A stretch of DNA of 52,822 bases, from contig PBTW01000096.1 in NCBI GenBank assembly GCA_002729315.1, positions 1-52,822 on the forward strand, written 5' to 3'. Every line of letters starts with the position of its first letter. The first letter of the stretch is position 1. Below the pieces are notes generated by a model. That model was not told where the DNA came from and did not search any database. It worked only from the letters and a program-made list of their open reading frames with translations. Shown in pieces: positions 17,476 to 26,709 of the stretch. The position numbers and the translations under genes were made by a program. This stretch comes from Gammaproteobacteria bacterium (GTDB taxonomy: Bacteria > Pseudomonadota > Gammaproteobacteria > Pseudomonadales > Pseudohongiellaceae).

Positions 17476-19509
17476 TTACCGGAAATTTCGATTCTGAATG
17501 CCGCGGTTAAGAGTGCGAACGTGCTCGGCAATCGCCCTGATCTGGGCCGGCCCGAACGTTTGTCCAAACGACGGCATGTTGTTCTGGCCGTTGGTAATTA
17601 TGTTGGCCACGTAGTTTGTTGAAAATGCAGCAAGACCCTCCAGAGGCATGCCGTTATGACCGCCCTCGCCTCGGAGCCCGTGACAGAAAACGCAGGTGCT
17701 TCGATACAGACCAAGGCCTTCTGTGTTGGCCTGCGGTGGGGTCACCTTCTCCAGTGCAATCGCCGTTTCCTCTCCCTCTTCGAGCAGCTTGAACATCCAG
17801 ATGCTGTCACCTCGTGCAGAGCCGGCCAGTAAATTACCGGCAGACAGCACAGTCACATATTGCTCGCCTTTGTGTTCGAAAACAGTCGGGGGCGCATTGA
17901 CGCCGGCATCGGTCATGAACTCCCAGAGCTTCTGACCGGTCGCTGCATCCATGGCGGTAAATCGTCCGTCATTGCGGCCTGCGAACAGCAGATTCCCCGC
18001 GGTTGCGACCAGTCCACTATAGCAGCGGCCTGGCCACCGCTGCGACCACAGGCGTTTATTGGTTCGCAAGTCCATGGCCGCGACAATTCCTGTAACCGCA
18101 ATGGGGGCAAAACGCATGTTACCGCCTGTGTAGCGATCACCCGGCTCGGCTGAATCGGTATCCGCATTGGTCGTGTAAGCCGCTTGGCGGTCACCTGCGC
18201 AGACATAAATCACGCCCTTGTCAGGATCAACGGCACTCGGTGGCCAATTCGCCTCCCCCCGCCGAAGCAGCACCGGATCATCCCAGAAAGGTGTGAAGAT
18301 ATTGCCATCGTTCACCATTCGAAATCCTTCCGGAGCGATATCGAGCGTATGCGTCACGAAAGCATCACCGACCGGATAGGGCTGGGTAGCTGCGGTAGCC
18401 TGTCGCTCTTCCTGCGGAACATGGCGTTCTTCGATGCCAACTAGTGGCTCTCCGGTGACCCGATCAAGGATATACACCCATCCCGTCTTGCCTGCCTGTG
18501 CAAGCCCTTTTCTGAAGACACCCTCATAGTCCAAGTCGAACAAAACAACAGGATTCGGCGCATCGAAATCCCAGATGTCATGGTGAACCTGCTGGAAGTG
18601 CCAGCGGTATTCACCAGAATAGGCGTCAAGGGCAACAATCGAGGCTGTAAACAGATTGTCGCCGGGCCTGATTGCACCGTTGTAGTCAGGGCCAGGATTA
18701 CCGGTCGAGAAGTAAATCAGACCTAGTTCAGGATCCACCGCTGGCGTGTGCCAGACTGTACCACCGCCGGTTTCCCAGGCATCACTGTCAGCAGGCCAGG
18801 TATCCGAACCAAATTCGCCCGGTGCCGGCACGGTATAAAACGTCCAGAGCAGAGAGCCATCCGCTGCATCATAGGCCTTCACCCGACCTCGCGCAGCGAA
18901 CTCAGCGCCAGCAAACCCGCTGATGACCATGCCGTCAAAGTACAACGGTGCGCTGGTAATGGTGTAGCCCTCCTCCCAGCTTTCCGCCTGAATCGACCAC
19001 ACCTGCTCTCCGGTTTCGGCATCCAGTGCCTTCAGTACACCATCTAGCTGGCCTACAAAAATTTTGTCTTCGCCATAACCCACGCCTCGACTTGTCCAGC
19101 CACAGCAAATGGTTGAGATTTCACTGCTGAGTTGGGCTTCATTCGACCAGAGCATTTCTCCGGTCTCGACGCTGAGCGCGAAGACATCATCGGCACCGGT
19201 GATGATATACATGATGCCATCAATGATCAGGGGCTGTGCTTCGCCCGAGTATTTCGCTCCCAGACCTGAACCATTAAGGTGTGTGCGCCAGGCGGGCCCC
19301 AGGCGACCGACGTTGTCGGTGTTAACCTGATCAAGCGGAGAAAAATTCCTGTTGTAAAGATCTCCCCCGTTGGTCAGCCATTCGTTTACCGGCAGCTGCA
19401 TCAGGGCATCGGCATCCGGTCGCACCTGCGAAAATTCCGCGGCCTGGCCCTGCGCGAACAGCACCATGACCCAGGTCAGTACGAGAGTGTTGCAGCGTGA
19501 GAAGCCCAT
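17476..19509 (-). CDS. Quinohemoprotein (PQQ plus cytochrome c) alcohol dehydrogenase
   Basis: A 677-residue exported protein: signal peptide (VLTWVMVLFAQGQAAEF), PQQ propeller at about 30-580, and a C-terminal cytochrome c domain with CVFCH (606-610) and a likely Met ligand in NNMPSFG (Met645). The propeller has vicinal Cys135-Cys136, Glu203 (GFAGAEFAARG), Asn271 (STGNPGPDYNG) and catalytic Asp314 with Asp316 two residues on (HHDIWDFDAPN). The second aspartate again fits the lanthanide-type signature. Substrate would be an alcohol or sugar-like polyol oxidised in the periplasm, with electrons passed internally to heme and on to a terminal oxidase. Unlike the PQQ enzyme at 7283-9124, it is not a lipoprotein and carries its own heme. 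Confidence 0.94.
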   Translation of the reverse strand: MGFSRCNTLVLTWVMVLFAQGQAAEFSQVRPDADALMQLPVNEWLTNGGDLYNRNFSPLDQVNTDNVGRLGPAWRTHLNGSGLGAKYSGEAQPLIIDGIMYIITGADDVFALSVETGEMLWSNEAQLSSEISTICCGWTSRGVGYGEDKIFVGQLDGVLKALDAETGEQVWSIQAESWEEGYTITSAPLYFDGMVISGFAGAEFAARGRVKAYDAADGSLLWTFYTVPAPGEFGSDTWPADSDAWETGGGTVWHTPAVDPELGLIYFSTGNPGPDYNGAIRPGDNLFTASIVALDAYSGEYRWHFQQVHHDIWDFDAPNPVVLFDLDYEGVFRKGLAQAGKTGWVYILDRVTGEPLVGIEERHVPQEERQATAATQPYPVGDAFVTHTLDIAPEGFRMVNDGNIFTPFWDDPVLLRRGEANWPPSAVDPDKGVIYVCAGDRQAAYTTNADTDSAEPGDRYTGGNMRFAPIAVTGIVAAMDLRTNKRLWSQRWPGRCYSGLVATAGNLLFAGRNDGRFTAMDAATGQKLWEFMTDAGVNAPPTVFEHKGEQYVTVLSAGNLLAGSARGDSIWMFKLLEEGEETAIALEKVTPPQANTEGLGLYRSTCVFCHGLRGEGGHNGMPLEGLAAFSTNYVANIITNGQNNMPSFGQTFGPAQIRAIAEHVRTLNRGIQNRNFR

Positions 19510-19678
19510 GTTTTATCCCTATCGAAGAAAGTCATGAAAACAGTAGTCGCTGGAGATCGACCCTCTGCCCGGCCCGCAGGCTAGTGTCAGTCCCGGCAGG
19601 CTGAAGCATTTCGTCTCACTTCCAGATCAATTACCATGGATCTTGTTATTGACCAGACTTTACCGCGAAGGCCACTCA

Positions 19679-21748
19679 ATGCGCCACCCCAGCTTCCAGA
19701 CTCTGCTGCTCCTGCTGAGCCTGACATGCCTTGCACAGAGCAACTATGCGCAGATTGCTGCGGAGCCATCCCCGTTTGCATCCGATAACCCCAACGCGGT
19801 GGTGCCGGGTGAACTGTTCACCGAACCGCCCACGCTAATCAACCTTGGTTTTGAGTGGTTAATTCAGGGCGATGAGAATCGCAATGCCCGGGTCGATTTG
19901 TGGTATCGAAAGACCGGAGAAGCAACTTGGCAAGATGCCCTACCCATGCTGAGGCTGAATGGCGAGCGCATCTACAGTGAGTCCCGACTCGACGTCATCA
20001 CACCCAACATGTTTGCCGGCAGTGTGCTAAACCTGGATGCAGACACACGGTATGAAGTGAAGTTCAGTATCAGCGATCCCGACGGTGTAGTGGGCAACTC
20101 TGAACGGCTTGCCACGGTGAGCACCCGGGCCGAACCGGAACCCTACACGGGCGGTCGGGAATTCCATGTCTATCCGCACGGGCATGAGGGTGAAAAACAG
20201 GAGCCGGCCTTTGAAGGACTCATGTGCGCCTACAATTACTGGTGCGCCGGCACCGACTGGGCAACCTCGGGCCGACCCCGGGTTCGGGCCGGCGACAAAA
20301 TCATCGTGCATGCGGGGACCTATCAGTACGACCGCTACGAGTATACCAATGATGCAACAGTGAATCGCACAACCCCGCTCGACGGAACCTACTACCTGAC
20401 CGCAGATGGAACGGCCGAGCGACCCATTGCCATCGTAGCGGCCGGTGATGGCGAGGTGATCTTCGACGGCAACGGCAATTACGCGCTGTTTGACGTACGC
20501 GCTGCCGACTACACCTACTTTGAAGACATCACTTTCAGAAATTCAGAGATTGGTATTCTGGCAGGCACCCAGTTCATCGCGGGCGCTCAGGGCCTGACCG
20601 TAAAACGCAGTCGCTTCGAAGACGTCGGTGCCGGCGTATTCACCAATTACTCGGGTTCCCGCGGCTTTTATATTGCCGACAGTCACTTTGTTGGCCGAAA
20701 TGATCCAAACCACCTCATCGGTTGGCGTGGCGAGCTGTGGGCGCAGTTCGAAGGCGTGGACAATCAGATCTTCCCTCCGCCAATGCGCTCTTATGTCGCG
20801 GTCAAAATTTACGGTCCCGGTCACATCGTGGCCCATAACTATATCGCCAACTTTCATGATGGCATCAACATAGAAACCTACGGCAACCCTGACGGTTCGA
20901 CCCCCTCGGGCCCAGATATACCCGACGGACCCAAATATCCGACCCGGGATTATTGGGACCGACGTTCAGTGGCTATAGATTTTTATGGCAATTACATTAC
21001 TAACAGCCACGACAATCCGATTGAAGCTGACGGTGGGATGCACAACATCCGCATCATGAACAACATGCTAATCAATCACCCCTCCCATGCCTTTTGTAAC
21101 CAGCCTGCTTTGGGAGGGCCTGTCTACTGGATCAGGAACATCGCCTATCACCTACCTGGCGGTTCAACCCGTATCACAGCGGGCTCCGCGGGTGTGGTGT
21201 TTTACAACAACACGATTCTTTCGGAAACGTCCGTCGCAAGCGCCTCGAACGCCCACTGGAGAAACAACCTGTTTTTGGGTGAGGAATCACAGGACATGAT
21301 TTTCAGCGTGACGTCCCTGACTGATTATTCAAGCTCTGACTTCAATGGCTTTCGCCCGAACCCTGCCGCGGCGACTGCATTTTCATGGCGCTCACCCTCG
21401 ACTGCTTCTCTGGCAGACATTACCGATCCGGATTACGAAGAGCAGCTGGAGTCTATAGAGGCGGCAAGTCTGGCAGATTATTCGTCACGTACGGGGCAGG
21501 ACCGTAACAGTATCCTGGTGGACTACGACATTTTCGTTAATGTCCCTCAGCTCAGCGCCAAGAATATCGATACCGTCCAAACGCTCTATGACGCGGAATC
21601 ACTTGATTTCCGCTTACGTGAGGGGGCGAGCGCTATCGACAGAGGTATGCCGCTCTCCACCATCACAGAGGATTTCAACGGCGACTCTCCAGACCTAGGC
21701 GCACTGGAATACGACGCACCGATGCCGCGCTACGGTCCCCGGCCGTAG
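19679..21748 (+). CDS. Exported right-handed beta-helix protein
   Basis: I take the start at the ATG of MRHPSFQT (19679), which gives a compact signal peptide ending near SNYAQ; the frame is open from 19643. The mature protein (about 690 residues in all) has an N-terminal beta-sandwich-like region (RVDLWYRKTGEATW, LDADTRYEVKFSISD). A right-handed parallel beta-helix region follows, with characteristic short repeats such as DYTYFEDITFRNSEIGIL, GLTVKRSRFEDVGAGVF and IRIMNNMLINHPS. The end (RLREGASAIDRGMPL, FNGDSPDLGALEY) is typical of exported beta-helix proteins with polysaccharide-lyase-like folds. Catalysis is not shown; a role on polysaccharide is possible. It lies divergent from the quinohemoprotein gene. 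Confidence 0.82.
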   Translation: MRHPSFQTLLLLLSLTCLAQSNYAQIAAEPSPFASDNPNAVVPGELFTEPPTLINLGFEWLIQGDENRNARVDLWYRKTGEATWQDALPMLRLNGERIYSESRLDVITPNMFAGSVLNLDADTRYEVKFSISDPDGVVGNSERLATVSTRAEPEPYTGGREFHVYPHGHEGEKQEPAFEGLMCAYNYWCAGTDWATSGRPRVRAGDKIIVHAGTYQYDRYEYTNDATVNRTTPLDGTYYLTADGTAERPIAIVAAGDGEVIFDGNGNYALFDVRAADYTYFEDITFRNSEIGILAGTQFIAGAQGLTVKRSRFEDVGAGVFTNYSGSRGFYIADSHFVGRNDPNHLIGWRGELWAQFEGVDNQIFPPPMRSYVAVKIYGPGHIVAHNYIANFHDGINIETYGNPDGSTPSGPDIPDGPKYPTRDYWDRRSVAIDFYGNYITNSHDNPIEADGGMHNIRIMNNMLINHPSHAFCNQPALGGPVYWIRNIAYHLPGGSTRITAGSAGVVFYNNTILSETSVASASNAHWRNNLFLGEESQDMIFSVTSLTDYSSSDFNGFRPNPAAATAFSWRSPSTASLADITDPDYEEQLESIEAASLADYSSRTGQDRNSILVDYDIFVNVPQLSAKNIDTVQTLYDAESLDFRLREGASAIDRGMPLSTITEDFNGDSPDLGALEYDAPMPRYGPRP

Positions 21749-21995
21749 TCGGCGCAAGCGGAAGGCCTTGCAGCAGCGGTGCAGAAAGCTAAACCGGCAT
21801 CACAGTGCGCTGGCAAGCGGTACACATCCTTCTTTATACTCAAACGTATTACAGCAACAATTCCTGCGGCTCAAGAGCCCGCCAAGGGAGGACCACCAGC
21901 ATGATAAAAATACCGATTACGCGCTGAGTGTCAGTCTACCACCGCATTAAGGGCCAGCGACCCGTGCTACACAACGCCACCGGGCGGACAATCGA

Positions 21996-23150
21996 ATGAT
22001 AGATGATGGCTTCGTTTTCCTGACAGCAATAGTGATCTTATGCGCATCACTGCTGGCGATGGAACGGGCTTTCACTGTAAGGCTTTTTACCTTGTTTCCT
22101 CCCATTGTGCTGATCTTGTTTGGCGCGATGCTTGGCTATACTTTCGGCATCTGGGAGTTCACAGAATCGGTTCGAGCAACGAGAGAATCGACCCGGGATT
22201 TGATGATCCCGATGATGCTGTTTCTGATGTCGCTCAAATTCAGTATTACGGAACTGAAAAAACTTGGCCTCAAAACAATACTGTTGTGCCTGGTGTCGGC
22301 CGCAACCATCGTCGCTGGCTTTGTGATTACCCATTTTCTGATGCGCGGTTTTCTGGGAGAAGAAAGCAGCCAAACGTTTGGCGTCATGGCTGCAGGCTGG
22401 ACCGGAGGCACCCAGAATTTTGTTGCAGTCAAGGAGGCGCTCCAGGTGACTGACGGTGCCATGAGCTATACGCTGTTGATGGGCGCCCTGTGCTACTCGG
22501 TCTGGTTGGTGGTTGTCCTAGCGATGAAGCCGCATCGGCTGGCGATTAACCAGAGGTTCGGCGTGAAGACCGCAGCAGACGAGGCCATATGCAGTGCAGA
22601 CCCGGAGCAAGAAGGCAAACCTATTGATGCGTCTGCGCTGATGACCTGTCTTAGCATCTCACTGCTGGCAGCCTCTATCAGCTCCTCTCTGGGGTCAAAA
22701 ATTGCGTCACTCGGATTGCCCTCGGCAATGTTATGGACAGTGATTCTGTCCACCGCTTTGGGCACTCTCGCCGCACATACCCCGTTGAGAAAATTGCCTG
22801 CCGCAGAAGAGGTTTCGGGAGTGATGCTTTACATCATCGTCGCTCTGATAGGAGCCGAAGTAAGCCTGGCTGCCATTCTGGATGCACCTCTGTATGTACT
22901 GTCTGGATTTCTCATCCTCAGCATACATGGCGCCGCCATGATTGCAGCGGCAAAGATTCTCAAAATCGATATAGCTCTAGCGGCACTTGCCTCAATTGCG
23001 AATGTCGGCAGCGCACCCTCTGCCACTTTGGTTGCCGCCACCTTTGAACAACGACTTATTCCGACAGCGATCCTGATGTCGCTTCTCGGGTCACTGCTGG
23101 GTTCATTCCTTGGCCTGCTTACAGCGGAAGTGCTTTACCGTCTGGGCTGA
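21996..23150 (+). CDS. DUF819-family integral membrane protein (putative permease)
   Basis: A 384-residue protein with about ten membrane helices in two similar halves. Family features of DUF819 (YjcL-like) are the N-terminal helix with LLAMERA, RDLMIPMMLFLMSLKFSITELKKLG, and FGVMAAGWTGGTQNFVAVKEAL. Later LASIANVGSAPSATLVAATFEQ and the glycine-rich LMSLLGSLLGSFLGLLTAE are also seen. The glycine-centred broken-helix motifs resemble those of sodium-coupled transporters, so a transport function is likely, but no substrate is known. The central polar loop (about 190-215) is short. Ribosome site is weak (GGCGGA). It is followed after 266 nt by the PqaA-type gene in the same direction. Confidence 0.85.
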   Translation: MIDDGFVFLTAIVILCASLLAMERAFTVRLFTLFPPIVLILFGAMLGYTFGIWEFTESVRATRESTRDLMIPMMLFLMSLKFSITELKKLGLKTILLCLVSAATIVAGFVITHFLMRGFLGEESSQTFGVMAAGWTGGTQNFVAVKEALQVTDGAMSYTLLMGALCYSVWLVVVLAMKPHRLAINQRFGVKTAADEAICSADPEQEGKPIDASALMTCLSISLLAASISSSLGSKIASLGLPSAMLWTVILSTALGTLAAHTPLRKLPAAEEVSGVMLYIIVALIGAEVSLAAILDAPLYVLSGFLILSIHGAAMIAAAKILKIDIALAALASIANVGSAPSATLVAATFEQRLIPTAILMSLLGSLLGSFLGLLTAEVLYRLG

Positions 23151-23416
23151 ATAAGCATCTGATTCCTGTTTATCAGGAGCATTTGTAGCATCACCCTGCC
23201 TGCGCTCCTGCAACTCGTCAACCAAAAGCGTGGCCAACGACTTGCACCAGTGAGTTGCCTGTCACGCCCCGCTTCGTATTGTGCTAAGGTGAGGCGAAGC
23301 ACGCTCAGGTGGATCAGGGCAGGGTCGCGCACTTGTGCAAGGCGGCAGCAGGGCCAGCAGTAGCTTTTTGCAGAGGGTCCTTAGCCTCGAGCCGATATCG
23401 GAAAGGAGACGACGAA

Positions 23417-24838
23417 GTGACAGACATCATCAGAATACTCAGGCGGATTTCTCTCGGGCTGTTCATCACTCATTGTACGGTCGTTCTGGCAAATGGCCTG
23501 AGCTATACGGCCTTGGACGAATATGTGAATACCGCAGACGAGAATTACGCCTACACCGTTGCCGACACCGTTTTGGGGCCGGGATACAGGACACTGATAT
23601 TAGAAATGACCTCGCAAAAATGGCTGACCGAGGCCGAAGTCAACGACCCGATCTGGCAGCACTACATGACCGTGACCATTCCGGATACTGTCAACAGCGA
23701 CATCTCTTTTCTGTACATCACCGGAGGCAGCAAGTCGAACAGTCTGCCTGAGGCGGCGCCTGAAAACGATATCGCCCGAGCACTCAGAACTCAGACCGTC
23801 GTCAGCACTCTTTATATGGTTCCGAATCAACCTCTTCGCTTTGCTGACAGCCCGGATATTAGGCGAACTGAAGACGCGATCATTGCTTACACCTGGAACA
23901 AATATCTTCGCACCGGTGATGAAAAGTGGCCGCTCAGGTTGCCAATGACAAAATCTGCCGTCAGGGCCATGGATACAATCACCTCTGTGGTGTTGGGCAC
24001 ATCTGGTAATGCGCTGACCGTGGACAAGTTTGTTGTTGCAGGCGGTTCAAAGCGCGGTTGGACTACATGGACAACCGCTATCGTAGATCCGAGAGTCATT
24101 GCGATCGCACCGATTGTAATAGACATGCTCAATGTCAGTAATTCGTTCAAACATCACTACTCCGTGTACGGAGCCTACTCCCTAGCCGTTATCGATTATG
24201 TCACAAGCGGCGTGGTCAACTGGATAGACACGCCCGAATGGGATGAATTAATGGATATGGTGGAACCCTATGAATACCGGGACCGACTCACCTTACCCAA
24301 ATATATCCTGAACTCTACGGGAGATGAGTTTTTCCTGCCCGATTCCTGGCAATTCTACTGGGACGATCTTGTCGGAGAGAAGCACCTGCGATACGTGCCC
24401 AACTCCAATCACAGCATGGCCGATACCGATGTGATCGACAGCCTAGATTCCTGGTATCACTCAGTCGTCTACAACGTGTCATTGCCGCGCTACTCTTGGC
24501 GCGTTTCCGACTCAGGGACTATCACCTTGTTTTCACTGGACGAGCCGACAAAAGTCCTGCTCTGGCAGGCCACTAACGAGTCCGAAAGAAACTTTACTCA
24601 GGCAAAAATCGGTCGTGCCTACAGCAGCACCGAAATCCGTGCCACGACCCCAGGCGTCTACGAAATCCAGATGGAACAGCCCGATTCAGGATACGTGGCC
24701 TACTACCTCGAAGCAGAGTATGAAAGCGGCATAGCCGGTGTTCCGTTCAAGTTCAGTTCCGGCACCAAAGTGCTGCCAGACCGCTATGAGCATCAGTGGG
24801 AGAAAGCTCCCGAAAGCGCGCGGAACCGGTCAAGGTAA
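23417..24838 (+). CDS. PhoPQ-activated pathogenicity-related (PqaA-type) exported hydrolase
   Basis: I choose the GTG at 23417, preceded by AAAGGAGACGACGAA, a strong ribosome site; the frame is open from 23309 but that part has no such site. This gives 473 residues with a signal peptide (ISLGLFITHCTVVLANG). The protein belongs to the PhoPQ-related family (PF10142), an alpha/beta-hydrolase fold. The nucleophile region is VVAGGSKRGWTTW, the acid region is LNSTGDEFFLPDSWQFYWDD, and the histidine region is VPNSNHSMAD. Family members were named for PhoP/PhoQ-controlled genes in Salmonella, but their substrates are unknown. A C-terminal beta-rich domain follows. No PhoP box was recognised upstream. 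It is convergent with tetR. Confidence 0.9.
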   Translation: MTDIIRILRRISLGLFITHCTVVLANGLSYTALDEYVNTADENYAYTVADTVLGPGYRTLILEMTSQKWLTEAEVNDPIWQHYMTVTIPDTVNSDISFLYITGGSKSNSLPEAAPENDIARALRTQTVVSTLYMVPNQPLRFADSPDIRRTEDAIIAYTWNKYLRTGDEKWPLRLPMTKSAVRAMDTITSVVLGTSGNALTVDKFVVAGGSKRGWTTWTTAIVDPRVIAIAPIVIDMLNVSNSFKHHYSVYGAYSLAVIDYVTSGVVNWIDTPEWDELMDMVEPYEYRDRLTLPKYILNSTGDEFFLPDSWQFYWDDLVGEKHLRYVPNSNHSMADTDVIDSLDSWYHSVVYNVSLPRYSWRVSDSGTITLFSLDEPTKVLLWQATNESERNFTQAKIGRAYSSTEIRATTPGVYEIQMEQPDSGYVAYYLEAEYESGIAGVPFKFSSGTKVLPDRYEHQWEKAPESARNRSR

Positions 24839-24904
24839 AAACGGCACAGATCCCGTCGCAGAACTGATCGGTATCGTTATGCTGCCAGGCAGGTGTCGGA
24901 CCAA

Positions 24905-25483
24905 TCAGTCCTGCGTTGTTTGCAGCAGATTGGTGATAGCTGCAATCACTTCCTCAAGTTGGCTGAGATCTTCTGTTGAGCGTTTGACCAGCAGCGAGCC
25001 TTGCAACGAATTGAAAATCATCCGTGACAAAAGTTCCGGCGAGTCGATGGACGAAAATTCACCGCGCCCAGATCCTCTAAGCAAGATTTCCTCCAGCCAT
25101 TGCTGATGCGATTCCATGAATTGCCTCACTTCAACGCGCATGGTTTCCGGCAAAGCAGGCATCTCACCCGCCAGGGCGCCGCAAAGACACACTTTATCCG
25201 GTGTGGAAGCAAAAAACCGGTAGGGTGAGAAGTAGGATTCCAATGCATCCCAGGAGGACTTGGCGGGATCCTCGCTTATCTCCTGCAGTTGGGCAGCAAA
25301 AGTGCCCCGGTACCGACGGATAATCACAACACCCAGTTCCGCTTTGGTGGGGAAGTGATGGATGATGCTAGGCTTTTTGATGCCAACTTCAGAAGCGATG
25401 TCCTGAAAGCTCATCGCCGAGAATCCTCTGGTTTGAATTAGCTCCTGACCAACATCAAGAATTCTGTCTGCTGTGGCATTCAT
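24905..25483 (-). CDS. TetR-family transcriptional regulator
   Basis: A 192-residue regulator. The N-terminal helix-turn-helix is typical of the family (TADRILDVGQELIQTRGF, then SFQDIASEVGIKKPSIIHHFPTKAEL). The C-terminal part is an all-helical ligand and dimer domain; CLCGALAGEMPALP is a stretch often seen in this regulator subgroup. Its ATG overlaps the stop of the upstream hydrolase gene (TGATG), so it is translationally coupled. It probably binds the palindrome at 26619-26636 upstream of the hydrolase, controlling its own operon and possibly the divergent NhaC gene. The ligand may be a substrate or product of the hydrolase; this is inference from the arrangement. Confidence 0.92.
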   Translation of the reverse strand: MNATADRILDVGQELIQTRGFSAMSFQDIASEVGIKKPSIIHHFPTKAELGVVIIRRYRGTFAAQLQEISEDPAKSSWDALESYFSPYRFFASTPDKVCLCGALAGEMPALPETMRVEVRQFMESHQQWLEEILLRGSGRGEFSSIDSPELLSRMIFNSLQGSLLVKRSTEDLSQLEEVIAAITNLLQTTQD

Positions 25484-26595
25484 CAGTTAAGCGGAGGCGT
25501 ATGCGCCTTCACAAACGGAACCAGCGCCTCCAGTATTTGCGGAAGCGCTCTGCCAAACGCAAACGTGGAATTATCAATCAGCGTCGTGGCAGCTCTCGAG
25601 TTCGTGATCGGGTGCAGGTTATCGCTGTACTGATCGTGATGCAGCAGCAGAGTCGCAGGAACCCTGATCGCGGCCAGCTCTTCATCCGGCATCCCCAGCG
25701 CCGTCTGAAAGCGAGTCGCCTGCAGATGTTCTCCCGAGGTTCGCATCGCCGCCAGGAAATCTGACACATTGGCACTGAAGAATCGCGCTCGCCGCTCCGG
25801 AGTATTACGGTCCAGATAAGCGCTCCAATATTCCGTTTCAGCAACGTCTTGCATCGAAGTGAGAGGCAAATTGTCGAGATGTTCTCTAGTCATGAGAGTT
25901 TTATTTGGAAGGTATTTAAAGAAATAATCCTCAGACAGACGCGCAGCCGCATACGTACCGCCAGTGAGCGGCGCAATGATGAGCGCTGCGATGTCTTCCG
26001 GATAGCGCGACGCCAATATCATATTGGAACGCCCGCCAGAGGACATGCCATAGAATGCGGCAGGTGCCACCCCAAGGCGTTGAACCAGGATGTGCAGGTC
26101 CTCACCCTCCTCTACCATCTGTGGCTGGCTGCCGAACGTGACTTCTGACAGGCCGATGTTTCGGCGGTCGTAAATGATCACTCTGAAATCTGGCTCTGCT
26201 GCAGCAACGTTTCGGGCAAAACCGCCGAACCCATTGGTATCTCCGTTCCCTCCCGGCGTCATAATAAGGGGAATCGACCCCTCAGGATTGTAAATCTCGA
26301 CGTGGAGAGTCACGTCTCTTTCCGGTCGCAAATTGATTTCCCGGATTTCGACGGGCACGTCTTCAGCGCCCGGTTCAGGCTCGGCGTTGAAATATACGGG
26401 AAACCAGGAGTTGTTCGCAGCTCCGCGAAAGAGCGTCACATCACTTTCGTCATTCTCGAATGACCCGCCGAACTGCGCATTGGGCTCGATATTTGTCTGG
26501 GGGGCTGTTTGCGCCCAGGCTATCGCTGAGTTCAACAAGACAAGTGAAGAGAGCGACAGTCGGAGTATGGTCCGCGTATGATTTCTATTTTGCAT
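25483..26595 (-). CDS. Exported alpha/beta hydrolase, co-operonic with tetR
   Basis: The start is the ATG at 26595, preceded by CAGGAGACAAACTT; the upstream part of the frame overlaps the operator and the divergent gene and is not coding. The 370-residue product has a signal peptide ending near AIAWAQ. It carries an alpha/beta-hydrolase core: oxyanion region MTPGGNGDTNGFGG, YDRRNIGLSEV, and nucleophile elbow FYGMSSGGRSNM (Ser). The late PATLLLHHDQYSDNLHPITNSRA region probably bears the acid residue. Similar exported hydrolases act on esters or small amides; the substrate is unknown. It overlaps the regulator gene, so the pair likely forms a self-regulated detoxification or scavenging unit. 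Confidence 0.88.
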   Translation of the reverse strand: MQNRNHTRTILRLSLSSLVLLNSAIAWAQTAPQTNIEPNAQFGGSFENDESDVTLFRGAANNSWFPVYFNAEPEPGAEDVPVEIREINLRPERDVTLHVEIYNPEGSIPLIMTPGGNGDTNGFGGFARNVAAAEPDFRVIIYDRRNIGLSEVTFGSQPQMVEEGEDLHILVQRLGVAPAAFYGMSSGGRSNMILASRYPEDIAALIIAPLTGGTYAAARLSEDYFFKYLPNKTLMTREHLDNLPLTSMQDVAETEYWSAYLDRNTPERRARFFSANVSDFLAAMRTSGEHLQATRFQTALGMPDEELAAIRVPATLLLHHDQYSDNLHPITNSRAATTLIDNSTFAFGRALPQILEALVPFVKAHTPPLN

Positions 26596-26618
26596 AAGTT
26601 TGTCTCCTGTAGACAAAA

Positions 26619-26636
26619 ACCTACCGACCGGTAGGT
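26619..26636. promoter_or_regulatory. Palindromic operator, probable TetR binding site
   Basis: Inverted repeat ACCTACCG-AC-CGGTAGGT: perfect 8-bp arms around a 2-bp centre, followed by a further GGTAGG-like repeat unit. Its sequence and size resemble TetR-family operators built on ACCGACCGGT-type cores. It lies 24 bp upstream of the hydrolase ATG and 74 bp upstream of the divergent NhaC ATG, so binding would block the hydrolase-tetR promoter and could affect both directions. Confidence 0.7.
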
Positions 26637-26709
26637 AGGCCGTCAAGCATGTTTCCAAAACTTTTCCCACCGGCTTGAAATAGTCGTTTTTTCGGTATTT
26701 ACTGCGCCG

